Shown one piece after another: positions 1 through 8,440 of a stretch of 64,000 bases of DNA. This stretch comes from Halorubrum californiense DSM 19288 (GTDB lineage Archaea > Halobacteriota > Halobacteria > Halobacteriales > Haloferacaceae), in the NCBI RefSeq assembly GCF_000336875.1, contig NZ_AOJK01000073.1, forward strand, positions 91,038-155,037, in the 5' to 3' direction. The translations under genes and the position numbers were made by a program. Position 1 is the stretch's first letter. Each line of letters begins with the position of its first letter. The notes below the pieces were generated by a model. The model was not told the DNA's origin and did no database searches. It saw only the letters and a list, made by a program, of their open reading frames with translations.

Positions 1-1
1 C

Positions 2-523
2 GCCGAGCGCGGGCGCGACGCGGCCGTGTTCGCGCTCGTCGAGACCGCGGCGGGGGTCCTCTCGGCCCGGGAGATAGCGGCCGCGGACGCGACCGACGCC
101 CTCGTGTTCGGCGCGGAGGACCTCGCCGCCGACGTGGGTGCGACCCGGACCGACGAGGGGACGGAAGTGCTGTACGCCCGCGAACACGTCGTCCTCGCGG
201 CGAGCGCGGCCGACGTCGACGCGGTCGACACCGTGTACACTGACTTCTCCGACGAGGACGGGCTCCGAGAGGACGTGGCGTTCGCACGCCGGCTCGGCTA
301 CGACGGGAAGCTCGCGATCCACCCGGCGCAGGTGGCGCCGATCACCGAGGCGTTCACCCCGGACCCGGAAGAGGTCGAGTGGGCCGCGGCCGTCCTCGAC
401 GCGCGCGACGAGGCGGAGCGCGAGGGGCGCGCCGTCTTCCAGGTCGACGGCGAGATGATCGACGCGCCGCTGATCGCGCAGGCGGAGCGCATCCTCGACC
501 GAGCGCCCGACGGCGACCGGTGA
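2..523 (+). CDS. HpcH/HpaI aldolase / citrate lyase beta-like protein (CitE family), 5' end outside window
   Basis: This is the C-terminal ~173 residues of a TIM-barrel CoA-ester lyase of the CitE/citramalyl- or malyl-CoA lyase group; the reading frame is open from base 2, so the true start lies before the window. Visible family motifs are VETAAG (metal-binding Glu) and FGAEDLAADVG (metal-binding Asp), followed by GKLAIHPAQV and the C-terminal region ending in APLIAQAERIL, which is the usual end for the family. These enzymes cleave or form acyl-CoA esters with glyoxylate, pyruvate or acetyl-CoA; the substrate cannot be told from this part. It sits 67 bases upstream of a glutamate dehydrogenase on the same strand. 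The family call is firm, the substrate is open. Confidence 0.85.
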   Translation, partial: AERGRDAAVFALVETAAGVLSAREIAAADATDALVFGAEDLAADVGATRTDEGTEVLYAREHVVLAASAADVDAVDTVYTDFSDEDGLREDVAFARRLGYDGKLAIHPAQVAPITEAFTPDPEEVEWAAAVLDARDEAEREGRAVFQVDGEMIDAPLIAQAERILDRAPDGDR

Positions 524-590
524 GGCCGGTGGACGCGGCCACTATGGGGCCGTCCGTCACAGTTAACCACCGGCCACCAGAGGTGGAAGT

Positions 591-1844
591 ATGTCTTCTG
601 AGGCGAACCCGTTCGAGAGTCTGCGAGAGCAGGTGGACGACGCCGCGGCGGTCGTCGACGCCGACTCGGGCGTCATCGAGCGGCTGAAGAAGCCGGAGCG
701 AGTGCTGGAGACGAACCTGACGTTCGAGCGCGACGACGGGTCGCTGGAGACCGTCCGCGCGTACCGCTCGCAGTTCAACGGCGACCGGGGGCCGTACAAG
801 GGCGGGATCCGCTATCACCCGGGCGTCACCCGCGACGAGGTGAAGGCGCTGTCCGGGTGGATGGCGTACAAGTGCGCCGTCGTCGACGTCCCGTACGGCG
901 GCGGGAAGGGAGGAATCGCGATCGACCCGGCCGACTACTCCGAATCCGAACTGGAGCGGCTCACCCGCGCGTTCGCGACCGAACTCCGCCCGCTGATCGG
1001 CGAGGACCGAGACATCCCCGCGCCGGACGTCAACACCGGCCAGCGGGAGATGAACTGGATCAAAGACACCTACGAGACGCTGGAGAACACCACCGCACCC
1101 GGCGTCATCACGGGGAAGGCTCTCGACTCCGGCGGCAGCGAGGGTCGCGTCGAGGCGACCGGTCGCTCCGTGGCGCTGTCGGCCCGCGAGGCGTTCGACT
1201 GGCTCGACCGCGACCTCGCGGGCGCGACGGTCGCCGTCCAAGGGTACGGCAACGCCGGGTCGATCGCCGCCGCGCTGCTCGACGACCTCGGGGCGAGCGT
1301 GGTCGCGGTGTCCGACTCCTCGGGCGGCGTCCACGACCCCGACGGCCTCGACCCGCGCGACGTGAAATCGCACAAGGCCGAGACCGGGTCGGTGAGCGGC
1401 TACGCCGGCACCGACGCGCTCACGAACGACGAACTGCTCACGCTCGACGTCGACTGTCTCGTGCCGGCCGCGCTGGAGAACGCGGTGGACGCCGACCTCG
1501 CGGCGGACGTCGGTGCCGACCTGATCGTCGAGGCCGCGAACGGTCCGCTCACGCCCGACGCCGACGACGTGCTCGCCGAGCGTGACGTCCACGTCGTTCC
1601 CGACATCCTCGCGAACGCTGGCGGCGTCACCGTCTCGTACTTCGAGTGGGTCCAGAACCGCCAGCGGTTCAGCTGGACCGAGGAGCGCGTCAACGAGGAG
1701 CTGGAACGGGTGATCACGGACGCGTTCGACACGCTCGTCGACACCTACGAGTCGAACGAGGTCCCCAACCTCCGCACCGCCGCGTACGTCGTCGGCACCG
1801 GTCGGATCGTGGACGCGTACGATCAGGCCGGTAACTGGCCGTAG
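591..1844 (+). CDS. Glutamate dehydrogenase (Glu/Leu/Phe/Val dehydrogenase family)
   Basis: A 417-residue cytoplasmic dehydrogenase that interconverts glutamate and 2-oxoglutarate plus ammonium with NAD(P). The N-terminal half has the family signature PYGGGKGGI (substrate-binding lysines, residues ~100-110) preceded by KGGIRYHP, and the C-terminal half is a Rossmann domain with [11 protein letters not shown] (residues ~213-223). Length is normal for the hexameric family. The ATG at 591 is preceded by the purine-rich AGGTGGAAG, which fits a ribosome binding site. Haloarchaea usually carry several paralogues (gdhA/gdhB types), and coenzyme choice cannot be read safely here. The next gene is convergent with only 36 bases between stops. 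Confidence 0.95.
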   Translation: MSSEANPFESLREQVDDAAAVVDADSGVIERLKKPERVLETNLTFERDDGSLETVRAYRSQFNGDRGPYKGGIRYHPGVTRDEVKALSGWMAYKCAVVDVPYGGGKGGIAIDPADYSESELERLTRAFATELRPLIGEDRDIPAPDVNTGQREMNWIKDTYETLENTTAPGVITGKALDSGGSEGRVEATGRSVALSAREAFDWLDRDLAGATVAVQGYGNAGSIAAALLDDLGASVVAVSDSSGGVHDPDGLDPRDVKSHKAETGSVSGYAGTDALTNDELLTLDVDCLVPAALENAVDADLAADVGADLIVEAANGPLTPDADDVLAERDVHVVPDILANAGGVTVSYFEWVQNRQRFSWTEERVNEELERVITDAFDTLVDTYESNEVPNLRTAAYVVGTGRIVDAYDQAGNWP

Positions 1845-1880
1845 CGGACCGTTTCAGCCGATTCAAGGATCGACGCCGAA

Positions 1881-2594
1881 CTACTCCAGCCGCGCGTCGC
1901 GGATCTCGACGTGCCCGCGGTCGCCCTCCCACACCGCGTCGTACGTCAGGTCGATGCGCCGGCCCATGTGCGGCCCGTCGACGACGTACGTCTCGAACTC
2001 GCCGCCCTCGCCGAGCGGGTGAACGCCGTACTCCTCGCGGAGCGCGAGCAGGTCGTCGAGCGCCTCCGCGTCGTACCGCCGCCCGAGCCACGACTCGTCG
2101 AGCCCGTACGCCGCCACCTGAACGATCCGGATCTCGAAGCCCGCGTCGAACATCGCCTCGGCGAGTTCGACCGGGTCCCGCTGCCACAGCGGTGCGAAGA
2201 GGTCGATCTCGAGCCGGTCGCACATCGCCTGAATCCGGCTCGTCTGGAACTCGCTCTCGACGGCGCCGGCCGTGACGCCCGCGAGGTCGACATCGTCCGC
2301 CGCGGCTATCTCCCGCAGCGCGGCCTCCATCGGCTCCAGTTCGGCGTCGCCCTGCGCGCCCGCGTCGTCGACGTCGTCCGCGCCGAAGTCGTCGGGCGAC
2401 ACCTCGACGAGTTCGATCCCGACGCTCTCGGCCGCGAGCGCGGCCAGCTCCGTCGCCGGCGTGTGGTACATGTACGAGTCGCCGGCGGGGTGGACGGTCA
2501 GCAGTCGCGAGACGTCGAGCCCCTCCTCGAGGGCGCGGTACAGCGCCCACGAGGAGTCTTTCCCGCCCGAGAAGAGGCTCACCCAGTTGCTCAT
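1881..2594 (-). CDS. dph6: Diphthine--ammonia ligase (Dph6-type ATP pyrophosphatase)
   Basis: A 237-residue protein that starts with the adenine-nucleotide alpha-hydrolase PP-loop SGGKDSS (residues ~9-15), as in the MJ0570/Dph6 family. Dph6 carries out the last step of diphthamide synthesis on elongation factor 2, the ATP-dependent amidation of diphthine. Further family marks are the VTAGAVESEFQTSRIQ stretch near the middle and the C-terminal GEGGEFETYVVDGP, which is typical of this group. It is a single-gene transcription unit convergent with the glutamate dehydrogenase gene. Function is taken from family membership; other PP-loop ATPases lack the GEGGEFET block. Confidence 0.9.
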   Translation of the reverse strand: MSNWVSLFSGGKDSSWALYRALEEGLDVSRLLTVHPAGDSYMYHTPATELAALAAESVGIELVEVSPDDFGADDVDDAGAQGDAELEPMEAALREIAAADDVDLAGVTAGAVESEFQTSRIQAMCDRLEIDLFAPLWQRDPVELAEAMFDAGFEIRIVQVAAYGLDESWLGRRYDAEALDDLLALREEYGVHPLGEGGEFETYVVDGPHMGRRIDLTYDAVWEGDRGHVEIRDARLE

Positions 2595-2723
2595 GAGCGG
2601 GAGAGGGAGTCGCGCGGATAAAGGGTCGGCGGTCGGCCCGCGGCGGCCGTGTTCGGCGGAGTACGCACCGGCGGGGCCGCGTACCGCGTGCGACGCGAGG
2701 TCGGACGCGACGAGCGCGCCGCC

Positions 2724-3293
2724 TCAGTCCGAGATGAACTCGTTGTCGCGCCAGTTGACGCCGCCGTCGCCCTCGCCGGCGCCCTGTGGGCTCTCGACGA
2801 CCTCGATGCTGGCCGGACGCGGCTCGCCCTCGACGATCCGCGTCGCCTCGAGCTCGTCGTCCTCTTCGGTGATCGCGGTCAGCGTCCCCTTCTCGGAGAG
2901 CGTCGCGATCTTACGGAGGACGCGGAACATCGGGTACTGGAGCGCGGAGTTCTGGAGAACGGTCTCGCGGTCGCCCTTGAAGCAGGCGAACTCGACCAGC
3001 TCGGAGGGGATCTCCTCTTCCTCGTCGTCCATCCACTGCGGGCCGCCGGCGCGGGGTGGCTCTTCTTCCCAGACGCGGGTCTCCGTGACCGACGCCTTCA
3101 GCTGCGCCGTGGGCGTGTACTTGCTGATCGACTCGTCGTCGGACAGGGCCTTGATGATGAGTGTGTTGTTTCGACGCGTGATGTCGATGTCGTCGATCTC
3201 CTGCGGTAGATCGGGATCTTCGTCGAAGTACGTCTCTACGTCTTCGAGTGGCAGTTCGAGCGTCGAATGAAGTCGGAACACGCGGCCTGTCAT
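2724..3293 (-). CDS. Conserved haloarchaeal protein of unknown function (DUF7110-like)
   Basis: A soluble, very acidic 189-residue protein with no signal peptide and no membrane segment. The N-terminal ~70 residues look like an alpha/beta domain, followed by an acidic linker containing DDEEEEIP and a helix-rich stretch (FACFKGDRETVLQNSALQYPMFR) before a weakly ordered tail. I believe it matches a family conserved only in haloarchaea, but I cannot give a function. It is a single gene. A TTTATA box lies about 85 bases upstream at ~3377, so a leader of ~55 bases is possible. Confidence 0.7.
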   Translation of the reverse strand: MTGRVFRLHSTLELPLEDVETYFDEDPDLPQEIDDIDITRRNNTLIIKALSDDESISKYTPTAQLKASVTETRVWEEEPPRAGGPQWMDDEEEEIPSELVEFACFKGDRETVLQNSALQYPMFRVLRKIATLSEKGTLTAITEEDDELEATRIVEGEPRPASIEVVESPQGAGEGDGGVNWRDNEFISD

Positions 3294-3471
3294 TGTTTGT
3301 GGAATGCGGTGGGGTCGAACCGGTGGTCACGGCGGCAGCGGCGACTGCTGCACCTACCTTACGTAGGCACCGTGGGTTTATATGGACTGCCCTTCGAGGT
3401 GTGAGGATCGGTGTGACGAGCGCACACGCCGCGTCACGGACTCGGGTCGGAGCGCGAGGCGATCTCCGCCC

Positions 3472-3816
3472 TCACTCGGCGCCGAGTTCGGCCGCGAGCT
3501 CGCCTCGTTCGTCGAGTTCGCCGAGCACGTCGCTGCCGCCGACGAACTCGCCGTCGACGAACGTCTGCGGGATCGTCTCCCAACCGCTGTGGGACTCCAG
3601 CGCCTCGCGGTACTCCGGCAGCGCGGGCAACACGTCGACCGTCTCGAACTCCTCGACGTGCTGGGAGATCAGCTCGACGGCGCGCTGGGAGTAGCCGCAC
3701 TGCGGCATCAGGCGGTTCCCCTTCATGAAGAGTACCACGTCGTTGTCGGCGAGAACCGTCTCGACGCGCTGTTCGATCTCTTCGGCGTCGGCGTCCGCTT
3801 CGGGGCTGAACGTCAT
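3472..3816 (-). CDS. Monothiol-type glutaredoxin
   Basis: A 114-residue glutaredoxin fold protein. The active site is CGYS at residues 40-43, preceded by LFMKGNRLMPQ; this matches the Grx4/Grx5 monothiol pattern (FMKG...P.CGFS), which in other organisms handles iron-sulfur clusters rather than general disulfide reduction. The later WETIPQTFVDGEFVGGSD block gives the cis-proline and the GG-(S/C)-D glutathione-binding motif. Haloarchaea use gamma-glutamylcysteine instead of glutathione, so the thiol partner is inferred to differ. I chose the ATG at 3816 because upstream in-frame sequence is low-quality GC-rich translation. It lies 86 bases beyond the end of gfcR on the same strand. Confidence 0.88.
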   Translation of the reverse strand: MTFSPEADADAEEIEQRVETVLADNDVVLFMKGNRLMPQCGYSQRAVELISQHVEEFETVDVLPALPEYREALESHSGWETIPQTFVDGEFVGGSDVLGELDERGELAAELGAE

Positions 3817-3902
3817 ACAGCGCTGTACGCGTCGCCGACGCAAATGGGTTCCGCACGGGTACGGCGGGGCGGGCCGGCCGGCGACCGGCTGGCTGCCCCG
3901 GC

Positions 3903-4538
3903 TTACTCCTCGCGGTCGACGCGAACCACGTCGACGAGCGAGTAGACGGGGACGCCGTCGATGTCGTCGTACCCCATCTTGTCGACGAGGACGACGCAGG
4001 CCACCGGCTCGCCGCCCTGCTCGCGGATCGCGTCGATCGACTCCCGCATCGTCGTCCCCGAGGTGATGATGTCGTCGACGACGTAGCAGTCGCGGTTCCG
4101 GATCGCGGCGAAGTTCCGCGAGAAACCGCCGCCGTGCTCGTCGATGTCCCCTTCCTCCCACTGGTGTTTCGCGGGCGCGTACGTCCCGAGGTCGGTGTCG
4201 AGCCGGTCCGCGACCGCGGTCGCGAGCGGCGCGCCGGCCTTCTCGATGCCGACCGTCAGGTCGACTTCCTTCCCCTGTTTGGCCAGCAGGTCCGCCATCG
4301 CGCTCGCCGCGTAGCCGAGGCGCGTCGAGTCGCGCCCGAGCGCCGACCAGTCGACGTGGATGTCGGCCGACGCCGTCGCGTCCGCGGGCGCTTCCCCCGC
4401 CTCGGCGCCGCCGCTGCGCTCGACCAGCCAGCTCGCCGTCTCGCGGGAGACGTTCAGTTCGTCCGCGATCTCTCCCTTCGAGAGCCCCCGCTCGGCGAGC
4501 TCGGCCGCGCTGTCGATGAGGTCGTCAACGTTCTTCAT
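3903..4538 (-). CDS. gfcR: Transcriptional regulator GfcR (orotate phosphoribosyltransferase-like)
   Basis: A 211-residue protein with an N-terminal helix-turn-helix (GLSKGEIADELNVSRETASW, residues ~19-38) fused to a phosphoribosyltransferase domain with the PRPP loop CYVVDDIITSGTTM in the C-terminal half. This architecture was long annotated as PyrE-like; in Haloferax the protein is GfcR, an activator of glucose and fructose catabolism genes of the semiphosphorylative Entner-Doudoroff route. The gene overlaps the 3' end of glucose dehydrogenase by 14 bases, so regulator and target enzyme are probably translated from one message. The ATG at 4538 starts the conserved KNVDDLIDSAAEL. A catalytic phosphoribosyltransferase role is unlikely. 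Confidence 0.93.
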   Translation of the reverse strand: MKNVDDLIDSAAELAERGLSKGEIADELNVSRETASWLVERSGGAEAGEAPADATASADIHVDWSALGRDSTRLGYAASAMADLLAKQGKEVDLTVGIEKAGAPLATAVADRLDTDLGTYAPAKHQWEEGDIDEHGGGFSRNFAAIRNRDCYVVDDIITSGTTMRESIDAIREQGGEPVACVVLVDKMGYDDIDGVPVYSLVDVVRVDREE

Positions 4539-5595
4539 ACGCGATAAATTCGACCGCCGTTTTAATAGTCGTGTCGTCATCCGCGAACGCGGCTTCGAAC
4601 TCGTCGAGCCCGTGGATTCCCGTCACGAGATCGCCGAGGAACTCCGCGGAGAGCCCCGAGAGGGACTCGACGGCGGACTCGAAGTGGCCGTACCCGGAGT
4701 TGACGCTGCCGACGAGCGCCTTGTTGTGGAGGACGAACTCGCGGTGGAGCCGGCCCCCGTCGATCTCGAACTCCCAATCTCCCGGGACGCCGAGGAGCGC
4801 GCCGACCCCGTTCGGAGCGAGGGCCTCGATCGTCTCGAAGGCGTGCGGCGCGTGGCCGGTCGCCTCGAAGACGAGGTCCATCGGCTCGTACGCCTCCGGC
4901 ACGTCTGGGATCGCGGTGTCGTTCGAGTTCACGTACGTCGCTCCCAGCGACTCGATGATGTCGATGGTGGGGTCGGGGCGCTCGCGCCGCCCGAGACAAT
5001 AGATCCGGTCGAACGACTCGTCGAGGGTCGCGACCGTCAGCAGTCCGAGCGACCCGTTCCCTAACACGAGCGCCGACTCGGGCTCCCAGCCGAACGCCGA
5101 CCGGCTGGCGTACGCGTGTTCGATCGCCTTCTCGGCGATCGAGATCGGCTCCACGAGGAACCCCCACTCCGCGAGCGCCGACGGAATCTCGACGAGGAAC
5201 TCCGCCGGGCTGGTAAAGTATTCGGCCATGAACCCGTGTGCGCCGACGATGCCGCGCTCGTGGTACTCCCCGTCCGGCGCCATGTCTGGTTCGCCGCGCG
5301 CGAAGTACTCGTTGGCGCCGTTGGGCGGCCGGCGGACCGTCGGGACGACGACGTCGCCGACCTCGAACGGCGTGTCGTTCGGGTCCTCGACCACGCCGAC
5401 GGCCTCGTGGCCCAACACGATGTGGTCCTCGCCCGCGGGGGTCCCCCCGTGACCGCCGGCGATGACCTCGTGGTCCGTCCCGTCGACGCCGACTCGGAGG
5501 GTCCGAACCAGCGCCTCGCCCGGCGCGGGTTCCGGTCGCGGCTTCTCTGTCACGACCGGTTCGTCGGCTCCCTCGTAGACGGCAATCGCGTCCAT
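4525..5595 (-). CDS. gdh: Glucose 1-dehydrogenase (zinc-dependent MDR family)
   Basis: A 356-residue medium-chain dehydrogenase that oxidises glucose to gluconolactone with NAD(P), the first step of the haloarchaeal Entner-Doudoroff pathway. Zinc ligands known from the Haloferax mediterranei enzyme are in place: Asp38 in VGVDGTDHE and His63 with Glu64 in LGHEAVG. The Rossmann motif VLGNGSLGLL is near residue 180. The ATG at 5595 begins the usual MDAIAVYEG and is the first of the operon gdh-gfcR; the stop codon falls inside gfcR. Upstream is an A/T-rich stretch at 5621-5640 that can hold the promoter. No sign of damage. Confidence 0.95.
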   Translation of the reverse strand: MDAIAVYEGADEPVVTEKPRPEPAPGEALVRTLRVGVDGTDHEVIAGGHGGTPAGEDHIVLGHEAVGVVEDPNDTPFEVGDVVVPTVRRPPNGANEYFARGEPDMAPDGEYHERGIVGAHGFMAEYFTSPAEFLVEIPSALAEWGFLVEPISIAEKAIEHAYASRSAFGWEPESALVLGNGSLGLLTVATLDESFDRIYCLGRRERPDPTIDIIESLGATYVNSNDTAIPDVPEAYEPMDLVFEATGHAPHAFETIEALAPNGVGALLGVPGDWEFEIDGGRLHREFVLHNKALVGSVNSGYGHFESAVESLSGLSAEFLGDLVTGIHGLDEFEAAFADDDTTIKTAVEFIAYEER

Positions 5596-5698
5596 ATCCG
5601 GATCCACGCGGTCAGTCACCAAAAGATTTCTTTTATTGTGAGTAAACGCGTGCGTGGGACCCCGTGGATTTTTCAGTCGCTCGGGCGTACTCGGTGGC

Positions 5699-6483
5699 GT
5701 GTGTACCCTGACTCTCGCGTGGCGGGCGTTCGGCGACGCTCCAGTCGCGCTCGCGGCCACGCGCGACGAGGCGCTCGACCGCCCGAGCGAGCCGCCGGCG
5801 GTGCGTGGCGGCACCGACGATGACGGCGGCGTCCGGTACGTGGCCCCGCGCGACGCCGAGGCCGGCGGGACGTGGATCGGCGTCTCCGAGGGCGGCCTCG
5901 TCGTCGCGGTCACGAACCGATGGCTCGACGCCGACCGCGATGGCGACCGCTCGCGCGGGCTGCTCGTCCGCGACTGCCTGACGGCCGCCTCCGCCGAGGC
6001 GGCGGTTAAATCGGTCGAGCGCGAACTCGACGAGCGCGCGTACGCCGGCTTCAACCTCGTCCTCGCCGACGACCGCGCGGCGTTCCTGCTGATGTACGAC
6101 GGCGGCCTCGTCGTGACCCGACTCGATCCGGGCGTCCACGTCGTCGGCAACGTCGGGGGGGTGGTCAACGGCGCGGAGCGGTTCGCGGTCCCCGAGCGCC
6201 GACGGGAGTTCGGTGAGGGCGCGCCGACAGCGCCCGGCGGATCGCGGCCGCGCTCGTCCCGGAGCCGGGCGAGTCGGGCGCGTCGTGGCTCGACCGCGCG
6301 AGCGGCGTCCTCGCGGACCACGAGTACGGCGCCTGCCTCCACGGCGAGGGGTTCGGGACGCGCTCGTTCACCCGGATCCGGACCGGCGACGACCCCGCCG
6401 TCGCGTACGCCGACGGACCGCCCTGCGAGACGCCCGCGGATCCGGTCCCGCTCCCCGAGGAGTTCGCGGTCGGCGACGCCTGA
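5699..6483 (+). pseudogene. NRDE-family protein (TANGO2-like), one-base frameshift near 6210-6216
   Basis: The frame opening with GTG at 5699 encodes the N-terminal nucleophile segment CTLTLAWRAFGDAPVALAATRDEALDRP, the N-R-D-E signature region, and runs through VGNVGGVVNGAERFAVPERRREFGE. After that the homologous reading continues in a different frame as ADSARRIAAALVPEPGESG and then the typical C-terminal block DHEYGACLHGEGFGTRSF...DGPPCETP, ending at the TGA at 6481-6483. One base is missing around 6210-6216. The family is found in all domains, with a proposed role in haem handling or cell stress in eukaryotes; the archaeal role is unknown. Either this is a young pseudogene or a sequencing error; everything else in the gene is intact. 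Confidence 0.8.
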
Positions 6484-6608
6484 GCGGAACCCCCCGACCT
6501 GCGACGCGACTCCGTCCGGGACCGGTGCTTCGAGAGATAGAACGAGTATGCGCCTCAATACCATACCGTGCGGAACGTTTTCACCTCGGACGTGAACGTT
6601 CAGGGACG

Positions 6609-7493
6609 ATGCGGCTCCTCGTCTGTGGCGACCTCCATCTGAAGCCCGCGGCCGACGACTACGACCTCGACGCGGTGTCGCCGCCCGAGGACGTCGACGC
6701 CGCGCTGGTTATCGGCGACCTCACGCACCGGGCTGGCGACGACGACGCCGACCTAGCACGTCGGTTCGTCGAACGGCTCGCGCCGGACGTTCCGGTCGTC
6801 TACGTGCCGGGGAACCACGACCCCGATCCGATGCCGGCCGAGGTGGTGGCCCCCGTCTCCGGCGCCACCGCGGAACACCTGAGCGCCCGGACGCTCGGGG
6901 ACCTCACGGTCGTCGGCTGGGGCTGCGAGCGCCGGTCGCTCACCCCGCCGCTCCCGCAGACCGAGTTCGACGCGCTCGACCCACGGACGTTCCCCCGCGA
7001 GGACCGCCGCTACGTGGCCGACCGGATCGCCGACGACCTGCTCGACGCGTGTCACCGCGTCGTCAGCGGATCGGCGTCGGTCCGGGAGGCCGCGGCGTCG
7101 CTGGGGATCGCCGACGACGAGGCCGCCGCGTTCCATCGGGGCGTCGAGACGATGGAGGCGACGTACGAGCGACTCTCGGAGCGCCTGGGCGGTCGCTCCG
7201 ACGCGCTGCTCGCGACCCACGTGCCCCCGTTCGGCACCTCGTTTGACCGTCACCACGCGGTCGGCACGCGCGAGACGGACCGCGAACACCTCCACACCGG
7301 ATCGATCGCGCTCGCCCTCGCGATCCGAGACCACGACGTGTTCGCCGCGTTCAGCGGCCACTCGCACGCGTTCGGATACGACGCCGGCGAGGGAGGAGAC
7401 GGTCGGCCACACCTGCTCAACCTCGGCTTCCGCGGCGTCGGGGTCGCGACGGTCGATCCGTCTCGCGGGGAGTTCGCGTTCACCCGCCGGTGA
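6609..7493 (+). CDS. Metallophosphoesterase (calcineurin-like)
   Basis: A 294-residue protein with the ordered metal-binding motifs of the family: GDLHLK (residues 8-13), VIGDLTH (~38-44), YVPGNHDP (~64-71), LATHVPP (near residue 200) and SGHSHAFGYD (~250). These coordinate two metal ions for phosphoester hydrolysis. The substrate is unknown. The ATG at 6609 begins MRLLVCGDLHL directly; the longer upstream open frame is an artefact crossing the 3' end of the NRDE gene. It is a single cytoplasmic protein without signal peptide. A second, unrelated phosphoesterase of the YfcE type occurs at 40979. Confidence 0.88.
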   Translation: MRLLVCGDLHLKPAADDYDLDAVSPPEDVDAALVIGDLTHRAGDDDADLARRFVERLAPDVPVVYVPGNHDPDPMPAEVVAPVSGATAEHLSARTLGDLTVVGWGCERRSLTPPLPQTEFDALDPRTFPREDRRYVADRIADDLLDACHRVVSGSASVREAAASLGIADDEAAAFHRGVETMEATYERLSERLGGRSDALLATHVPPFGTSFDRHHAVGTRETDREHLHTGSIALALAIRDHDVFAAFSGHSHAFGYDAGEGGDGRPHLLNLGFRGVGVATVDPSRGEFAFTRR

Positions 7494-7566
7494 GACGCCG
7501 GTCGTGCGGCCGCGGCGCGTGTGATCGGAAAGCCAGTTTTAAGCGATTCGGGAGGCGTGAGAGAGT

Positions 7567-7920
7567 ATGAGCGCGTCCGAAATCGAGTCCGACCTGTCGG
7601 CGGACGAGCGCGCCGGCCTCGAACTCATCCGCGAGACCGGCGGCATCCACCAGAGCGACTTCTGGAAGGAACTCGACGTCTCCTCGCGCAAGGGGAGCCG
7701 CATCGCCGAGTCGCTGGAGGAGGCCGGAGTCATCCAGCGCGAAGACACCGTCTACGACGGCCACAACACCTACTATCTGGAGCCCGCACCGCGCGACCTC
7801 GACTTCTCGCTGCTGATGGCCGACGATATGCTCTCGCCGTTCATCGGTGAGGAGGAGGTCGACGCGCAGGCCGACGCCTTCTCGCAGTGGATGATGAACC
7901 TCGCGTACGAGGAGTACTGA
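7567..7920 (+). CDS. Small winged helix-turn-helix protein
   Basis: A 117-residue protein whose first ~70 residues form a MarR/ArsR-like winged helix: LSADERAGLELIRETGGIHQSDFWKEL, then the recognition-helix region SSRKGSRIAESLEEAGVIQRE and a wing DTVYDGHNTYYLE. The C-terminal half (DFSLLMADDMLSPFIGEEE...) has no motif I know and may be a dimer or ligand part. TTTTAA at 7537-7542 is centred 27 bases before the ATG, suggesting a leaderless transcript. The target genes are unknown. It stands alone on its strand. Confidence 0.75.
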   Translation: MSASEIESDLSADERAGLELIRETGGIHQSDFWKELDVSSRKGSRIAESLEEAGVIQREDTVYDGHNTYYLEPAPRDLDFSLLMADDMLSPFIGEEEVDAQADAFSQWMMNLAYEEY

Positions 7921-8038
7921 GCCGCCTCGATCGAGCCCTCTCGCACTGATCCGCCTCGGCCGACCCCGCTCGCCGTTTAACCACGCCGCTGACCGCGCGT
8001 ATCGACGACGAACGTCTTCAGTACCTGAACGGACCCCC

Positions 8039-8398
8039 ATGAAGCGCGCCCTCCCGCTCGCGGTCGGCGTCGGTCTCTCGGTCGCTTTCGGCGTTCACCA
8101 ACTGGCCCCGGTCCGCCCGACGACGTTCGGGACCGCCGCCGTCTACGCCGGCGCCGCGTACTTCTACCTCGGGTTCGACGTCTCGCTGCTCGGAGAGGCG
8201 CCGCGGTTCAGCGACCCCGTCGACCGGGTCGGCTACGGGCTGGGCCTCTTCGGTCTGAGCGTCACTCCGATTCTGTTCGCGCACTATGCCGGGGGCGACG
8301 ACGGAGCCGTTCTCGGCTTCGTGATCGCGTTCTTCGGTGCGGTCGCGTTCCTCACGCTCAGCGAGCAGGCCAGACGCGTCAGTGACGGAACGGAGTAA
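8039..8398 (+). CDS. Small integral membrane protein, unknown function
   Basis: A 119-residue protein with about four hydrophobic segments (residues ~5-22, ~30-48, ~62-82 and ~88-107) and a short charged tail. There is no enzyme motif. It ends 42 bases from the convergent stop of the Mrp operon's last gene, so it could be functionally linked, but nothing in the sequence proves that. I do not recognise a named family. Confidence 0.6.
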   Translation: MKRALPLAVGVGLSVAFGVHQLAPVRPTTFGTAAVYAGAAYFYLGFDVSLLGEAPRFSDPVDRVGYGLGLFGLSVTPILFAHYAGGDDGAVLGFVIAFFGAVAFLTLSEQARRVSDGTE

Positions 8399-8440
8399 CA
8401 CCGGACAAAAGCCGCCGAGCGCGGGCGATTCGACCCCGCG

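Noticed and set aside
354..1592. 412-codon minus-strand open frame opposite glutamate dehydrogenase
   Set aside because: Shadow of a well-conserved gene; composition is Arg/Val-rich with no motif.
3903..4538. Annotation as orotate phosphoribosyltransferase (PyrE)
   Set aside because: The N-terminal helix-turn-helix and the pairing with glucose dehydrogenase fit GfcR; the PRTase fold acts as a sensor in this group.
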